From Verrucomicrobiaceae bacterium (lineage in GTDB: Bacteria > Verrucomicrobiota > Verrucomicrobiia > Verrucomicrobiales > Verrucomicrobiaceae), in assembly GCA_016713245.1 (NCBI GenBank), contig JADJPM010000004.1:930001-994000 (forward strand): DNA of 64,000 bases, read 5' to 3'. The notes under the pieces are model-generated. The model saw only the letters and a program-made list of their open reading frames with translations, searched no databases and had not been told where the DNA came from. A program made the position numbers and the translations under genes. Within the stretch, counting starts at the first letter, position 1. Each line of letters starts with the position of its first letter. Positions 59,984 through 64,000 of this stretch are shown in pieces.

Positions 59984-61045
59984 ATGACGCCCGAAGAAGC
60001 CAAAGCCCAGCTCGACAACCAGGTCCGCGAAATCATCAACTGGCACTTTTCCCCGGAAACCGGCTGCCCCTTCTGGCTCGACTGGGCGAAGAAGAATTTC
60101 GACCCGCGTGGCGTGGTGAACAGCTACGAGGACATCATCGCGAAGTTTGATCACTTCCAGGACGAGTATCTCCGCGACCTCCAGCCCGAAGTTTGGGTGC
60201 CAAAAGCCTTCGAAGGCAAGCCCTTCAACATTTTCGAAACCGGCGGCACGACCGGCATGCCAAAGCAGCGCATCGGCTGGAATGACTTCCGCGTCGATTA
60301 TGAAGAGTTCAGCCACAAACTGGCTGATGAGCATTTCCCGAAGGGCAAGAGCTGGATCATGGTCGGCCCGACTGGCCCGCGTCGCCTGCGCCTCGCGGTG
60401 GAGCATCTCGCGAACTATCGCGGTAGCTCCTGCTACTTCGTCGATCTCGATCCTCGCTTTGTGAAGAAGGTCATTTCGAACAAGCAGTTCGACGTGGCTC
60501 GCCAATACATGGACCACGCGGTCGATCAGGCCGTGCTGCTGCTGAAGAATCGCCGCATCAGCGCCATCTTCACGACTCCGAAGCTGCTCGAAGCCCTCGC
60601 TGAAAAAGTTGATCTCTATGGCGTCGGCATTCGCGGCTGCTTCGTCGGTGGCACCACCATGACGCCGCAGTATGTGCGCTTCATCGTGGAAGAAGTCCTC
60701 GAAGGCAAAATCGGCTTCTACCCGACCTACGGCAACACCTTGATGGGCCTCGCCGCCAGCGTGCCGCTGACGCCGGAGGACAATTTCTCCATCACCTACT
60801 ACGCACCGCAGCCACGTGCCGTGCTGCGCATCGTGAACCCGAACGCCACCAACGAAACCGTCGATTACGACGCCTGGGGCCGCGTGGAGCTCACCACGCT
60901 CACGAAGGAGTTCTTCATGCCGCGCTTCCTTGAGCGCGATGAAGCCATGCGCCGCAAGCCCCGTGCCCCTTACGCCTGGGACGGCGTCGCCGACGTTCGC
61001 CCATTCGGCGCGATGGAGAAGACGATTGTTGAGGGCGTGTATTAA
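59984..61045 (+). CDS. EhpF-like adenylate-forming enzyme
   Basis: 353 residues, short for an ANL enzyme. It contains the adenylation loop FETGGTTGMPKQR (about 82) and later LYGVGIRGCFVGGTTMTPQY and IGFYPTYGNTLMG, which align with the ANL core; the usual C-terminal lid seems reduced. It resembles EhpF of phenazine biosynthesis (from memory), which activates an aryl carboxylate for reduction by an aldehyde dehydrogenase. The aldehyde dehydrogenase at 62200-63630 is a fitting partner. ATG 59984 gives MTPEEAKAQLDNQV. Confidence 0.75.
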   Translation: MTPEEAKAQLDNQVREIINWHFSPETGCPFWLDWAKKNFDPRGVVNSYEDIIAKFDHFQDEYLRDLQPEVWVPKAFEGKPFNIFETGGTTGMPKQRIGWNDFRVDYEEFSHKLADEHFPKGKSWIMVGPTGPRRLRLAVEHLANYRGSSCYFVDLDPRFVKKVISNKQFDVARQYMDHAVDQAVLLLKNRRISAIFTTPKLLEALAEKVDLYGVGIRGCFVGGTTMTPQYVRFIVEEVLEGKIGFYPTYGNTLMGLAASVPLTPEDNFSITYYAPQPRAVLRIVNPNATNETVDYDAWGRVELTTLTKEFFMPRFLERDEAMRRKPRAPYAWDGVADVRPFGAMEKTIVEGVY

Positions 61046-61060
61046 CGCTAATCTCCGGCC

Positions 61061-61594
61061 ATGCAGACGAGCCGTCAGCACGACTCAAGGTTACTTGCGA
61101 AAGCACGCCAGCAAGGTCTGGCGTGTCCTGAGGACCTTGAGAGGCTGGCCATCGAGCGTGGTTGCGATTACTATGACATCTCCAACCGCGTCATGGAGAA
61201 GCCTGTCGTGAACGGTGCTGCATCAGCAGCCTCGGGCCTGTCCAACGAAGAACTCGCTGTCGCGCTTTTGCTCAGCCAGCATCGCAATCTGCTCCGAGTC
61301 CGCATGGGGGCGGCCATGCTTGGCTGTCCCTCCAATAGTCCCGCCGAAATCATTGAAATGTGCAGGACGGAAGGCTGTGCCGACGTGGTTCACTACATCG
61401 CCGATTGTGGTCGCAAGGTGGAGGCTCAGAATCCTTTCTGGCACAGACTCTCGGAGGCGCTGCTGGATGCCAGCTACGTTCCAGAGGACATGCCGCATCT
61501 CTCCCGGTTCGTGGAAATGACAGGCATTGATCGCGGTCGTGTGGGCACTCAAATGCGATGGATTCGCCCCTGGGGAGGTTCTGCCAGTGCCTGA
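61061..61594 (+). CDS. Hypothetical helical protein, possible antitoxin partner
   Basis: 177 residues, MQTSRQHDSRLLAKARQQGL then helical segments (SNEELAVALLLSQHRNLLRV, DVVHYIADCGRKVEAQNPFW). No family recognised. Its stop overlaps by 8 bp the GTG start of a nucleotidyltransferase-like gene, the gene order of many two-component toxin-antitoxin pairs. Located between the two carboxylate-reduction genes. Confidence 0.65.
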   Translation: MQTSRQHDSRLLAKARQQGLACPEDLERLAIERGCDYYDISNRVMEKPVVNGAASAASGLSNEELAVALLLSQHRNLLRVRMGAAMLGCPSNSPAEIIEMCRTEGCADVVHYIADCGRKVEAQNPFWHRLSEALLDASYVPEDMPHLSRFVEMTGIDRGRVGTQMRWIRPWGGSASA

Positions 61595-62171
61595 GGCCGC
61601 CTTGTCCAATCCTGAGCGCCTCCTCCTTGCTCTTGATGCCTTGCTGGATCACCGGGTGAATTTGGTTCTGTATGGTCGGTCTGCTGTCTGGCTCGGCTTC
61701 GACGATCCGCCTCCCGCAGTCGGTGCCACCAAAGACGTGGATGCCATCATTCGAATGTCCCAACTCGACGAACTGGTGAACGACGAGCAGTTCTGGGACT
61801 CGCGGGACGCGGTCAACGAGCAGTTCAAGGGCGAGGACATGTACATCACGCATCTTTTTCAGGAGAATCAGGTCTTCCTGAGGCCTGACTGGCTGGCCCA
61901 CATCGTGCCGTTGGCAAAACCGGTAACCAGGCAACTCGACCTATTTCGTCCCGCCACCATTGATCTCATTTTGACCAAGATGATGCGTGGAAACGACGAG
62001 TGGGACATGCAGGATATTGAGTTCATGCTGCATCATGACAAAATCAGCCTTGCGGTGATCACCCAGGCCATGAATGAGGCGGTGATTCCTGACGAACAGG
62101 AATACCGCGATGCTTTTGAAAAAGCCCGAGTGCGAGTGCTTGAACTTGCCCGACAGGCTGGCTACCCCTGA
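61587..62171 (+). CDS. DUF6036-like nucleotidyltransferase-fold protein
   Basis: 194 residues. Core YGRSAVWLGF...GATKDVDAIIRM (about 28-58) resembles the G-x-A...D-x-D motif of nucleotidyltransferase-fold proteins of the DUF6036 or AbiEii type. The start is a GTG at 61587, which follows GGGGAGG at 61572-61578 with good spacing and overlaps the preceding gene by 8 bp. Probably the toxin or enzyme of a two-gene module. A later helix-rich half (TIDLILTKMMRGNDEWDMQD) fits the family. Confidence 0.7.
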   Translation: MPEAALSNPERLLLALDALLDHRVNLVLYGRSAVWLGFDDPPPAVGATKDVDAIIRMSQLDELVNDEQFWDSRDAVNEQFKGEDMYITHLFQENQVFLRPDWLAHIVPLAKPVTRQLDLFRPATIDLILTKMMRGNDEWDMQDIEFMLHHDKISLAVITQAMNEAVIPDEQEYRDAFEKARVRVLELARQAGYP

Positions 62172-62199
62172 GACGTTCTATTTTCCCCAATCAAACCCC

Positions 62200-63630
62200 A
62201 TGTCCATCCCCCATCTCCCCGCTCTCCGCAAAGGTCGTCCGTATGAGTCGCTCGATAAGGCTCAGGTCAAAGATCACAAATCTGGCGAGGTTTGCGCTGA
62301 AATCAGCCAGGTGAATGCCGGCATCGTGCGCAAGGACCTCGCAAAGATCGGCGAGGCGCGGGCGGCGCTGAAGAAGTTCACGGTGGAGCAACTCATCGAG
62401 ATCACCGCGAAGGCGGGCGAGCTTTTCCTCAATGGCACGCTGCCTCTCGGCGACAAAGGCCACACGCAGTCGCCGCAGGAGTACATCGCCACGCTTTCCC
62501 GCACCAGCGGCTTGCCGCATGTGATGGTGAAGCGAAACATGGCCAAGCTGCACTTTGCGCTGACCAACATGAAGATGATCCTCAACGGCCTCACTCGCGG
62601 GCTCGACATGAGCGTCATCGATCGTGGTTTTGGCACGCAGTCTGGCTGCCCAGTGTCCTATTTCCCCACCACGAAGTCCCTGGGCCTCGTCATGCCCTCG
62701 AACTCACCGGCGGTGAACTCGCTGTGGCTCCCCGCCATCGCTTTGAAGATCCCGGTGGTCATCAAACCGGGCCGTGAAGAGCCTTGGACGCCGTATCGCC
62801 TCATTCAGGCCTTCATCGCCGCTGGCGCACCGCCGGAGGCCTTTGGCTTCTACCCGACCGATCACGAAGGCAGTGGCGAAGTCGTCAAACTCAGCGGACG
62901 CAACCTCGTCTTCGGCGATGTGGCCATGGCGAAGATGTATGAGGGCAATCCGAGCGTGCAGGTCCACGGCCCAGGCTGGAGCAAGATCATCATTGGCGAG
63001 GACAAGATCGAAAACTGGAAGGACTACCTCGATGTCATGGTCGCCTCCATCAGCGACAACGGCGGACGTTCCTGCATCAATGCCAGCGCCGTCATCGTGC
63101 CAAAATACGGCAAAGAAATCGCCACCGCACTCGCAGAGCGCCTCGGTCCCGTGATGCCAACCACCTCCGACGACGAAAACGCCCGCCTCGCTGGCTTCGC
63201 GAACGTGAAAATGGCCGACTACATCGACGGCGCCATCGACAACGACCTCAAGACGCCCGGCGCTGAAGATGTGACCGCCCAGTTCCGCAATGGCCCACGC
63301 AAAACCGAATTCCAAGGCGGCACCTTCCTGCGCCCGACGATCATTTGGTGCTCCGATAATAAACACCCGCTCGCCAACCGCGAATTCCTCTGCCCCTACG
63401 CCAGCGTGCTGGAAGTGCCCCAGGGCGAAGTGCTCAGCCGCATTGGTTACAGCCTCATCGTCACCGCCATCACGCAGGACGAAGCCTTCATCAACGACCT
63501 GCTCGAATGCGGCGACATCGACCGCCTCAACATCGGGCCGATCAGCACCATGAAGATCAGCTGGGATCAGCCGCACGAAGGGAACATGTTCGAGTTCCTC
63601 TACAAGCGCCGCTCGATTGATTGCGCGTGA
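62200..63630 (+). CDS. Aldehyde dehydrogenase family protein, probable EhpG-like reductase
   Basis: 476 residues. Aldehyde dehydrogenase fold with nucleotide-binding strand LGLVMPSNSPAVNSLWLPAI, later HLGSGEVVKL-like EGSGEVVKLSGRNLVFGD, the catalytic Cys in DNGGRSCINASA (about 290), and a late FLCPYASVLEVP. In concert with the EhpF-like enzyme it may reduce an activated carboxylate to the aldehyde. The active-site pattern and the unusual N-terminus differ from classical ALDHs, as in acyl-reducing members. ATG 62200 begins MSIPHLPALRKGR. Confidence 0.78.
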   Translation: MSIPHLPALRKGRPYESLDKAQVKDHKSGEVCAEISQVNAGIVRKDLAKIGEARAALKKFTVEQLIEITAKAGELFLNGTLPLGDKGHTQSPQEYIATLSRTSGLPHVMVKRNMAKLHFALTNMKMILNGLTRGLDMSVIDRGFGTQSGCPVSYFPTTKSLGLVMPSNSPAVNSLWLPAIALKIPVVIKPGREEPWTPYRLIQAFIAAGAPPEAFGFYPTDHEGSGEVVKLSGRNLVFGDVAMAKMYEGNPSVQVHGPGWSKIIIGEDKIENWKDYLDVMVASISDNGGRSCINASAVIVPKYGKEIATALAERLGPVMPTTSDDENARLAGFANVKMADYIDGAIDNDLKTPGAEDVTAQFRNGPRKTEFQGGTFLRPTIIWCSDNKHPLANREFLCPYASVLEVPQGEVLSRIGYSLIVTAITQDEAFINDLLECGDIDRLNIGPISTMKISWDQPHEGNMFEFLYKRRSIDCA

Positions 63631-63654
63631 GTTAAAATCGCCTAGCATCCACCC

Positions 63655-64000
63655 ATGCCGCCGCCACCAGCCACCCTCGAATCCAAACGCCCCGTCCTGG
63701 AGTTCCCAGCCGATGAGGTGAAAATCATTCGCTGGCCTGAACCCGCTCCCTGGAGTGCCCTCAGGAAGGCCATGACCAAAGAGGATTTCGAGTCGCGTGA
63801 TTGGAACGAAGGCGAACTCGCCTGCACCTGGAAGTTCGAGTTCAACAATGGCTACGCCGAGGCAGGCGAAGAACGTATGAGACTGAATGAAATCAAATAC
63901 ATGAAGTATTTGCCCCAGGCGTTTGCCTCCAGTCAGCAGGGTGGGGCCGAGATGTTCCCCGAGGTGGAAATCTGGCTGAAAGAGAACCTGATGCGGAAAC
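63655..64000 (+). CDS. Partial hypothetical protein, runs off the right edge
   Basis: 115 codons, MPPPPATLESKRPVLEFPAD then WPEPAPWSALRKAMTKEDFE. No family recognised. The frame is open to the window end, so function and length are unknown. It follows the aldehyde dehydrogenase by 24 bp on the same strand. Confidence 0.6.
   Translation, partial: MPPPPATLESKRPVLEFPADEVKIIRWPEPAPWSALRKAMTKEDFESRDWNEGELACTWKFEFNNGYAEAGEERMRLNEIKYMKYLPQAFASSQQGGAEMFPEVEIWLKENLMRK

Noticed and set aside
59816..61081. 421-codon minus-strand frame
   Set aside because: Antisense to the EhpF-like gene, whose adenylation loop is conserved on the plus strand.

Overview
The window looks like a chromosomal segment of a GC-rich member of the Verrucomicrobiota, probably close to Verrucomicrobiaceae such as Prosthecobacter. 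This is inferred from gene content: a secreted DUF1800/DUF1501 pair, a sigma factor followed by large Ser/Thr kinases, fused membrane spermidine-synthase-like proteins, and many small secreted proteins. No rRNA is present. One tRNA (Pro, anticodon TGG) lies at 5642-5718.

Layout. 1-4659: minus-strand cassette of an ECF-like sigma factor and two Ser/Thr kinases; the complete kinase carries three sugar-binding-like modules behind its membrane anchor. 4770-7206: TatD nuclease, tRNA-Pro, YbjN-like protein, PH-domain membrane protein. 7216-14312: a NarL-type histidine kinase and response regulator separated by about 4.4 kb of accessory DNA (DUF6602-like protein, VOC protein, a broken group II intron and three related double-arm hairpins). 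14403-15926: BlaI/BlaR-type repressor and membrane protease with a clear promoter/operator. 15978-20019: DUF1800 and DUF1501 export pair, followed by a LuxR-tail gene relic. 20437-27805: a symporter, small secreted proteins, an inactive-looking metallopeptidase, a MITE-like element and an RlmM-like methyltransferase.

27902-39318 is an accessory island: a decayed VapBC-like toxin locus cut by a 12-unit 22-bp tandem array, then a defence-like operon of PLD-SNF2 helicase, UPF0175 protein, Eco57I-type DNA methylase, AAA ATPase, DUF4276 TOPRIM-like protein and an Mrr-N-like winged-helix protein. Near-identical 42-bp direct repeats and inverted copies of a 16-bp iterated word flank this operon.

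39655-51665 holds mostly housekeeping and envelope genes: ABC exporter, fatty acid hydroxylase, PQQ-like propeller, amidase, MFS-spermidine-synthase fusion, NdpA-like nucleoid protein and TraB-family protein. 51671-59938: dienelactone hydrolase, then a minus-strand operon of MlaE permease, a degenerate MlaF-like ATPase without Walker A, MlaD/MCE, a TPR lipoprotein and a CHASE2-adenylate cyclase, divergent from an outer-membrane barrel and a FecR-domain protein that ends in a strong terminator. 59984-63630: an EhpF-like adenylating enzyme and an aldehyde dehydrogenase (likely carboxylate reduction) separated by a two-gene toxin-antitoxin-like pair. A partial unknown gene runs off the right edge.

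Intergenic DNA is rich in palindromes and short iterated word-like tracts. The most interesting items are the defence-like island, the Mla/cyclase operon with a dead-looking ATPase, the sugar-sensing kinase, and several unclassified hairpin families, two of which sit beside duplicated gene tails.
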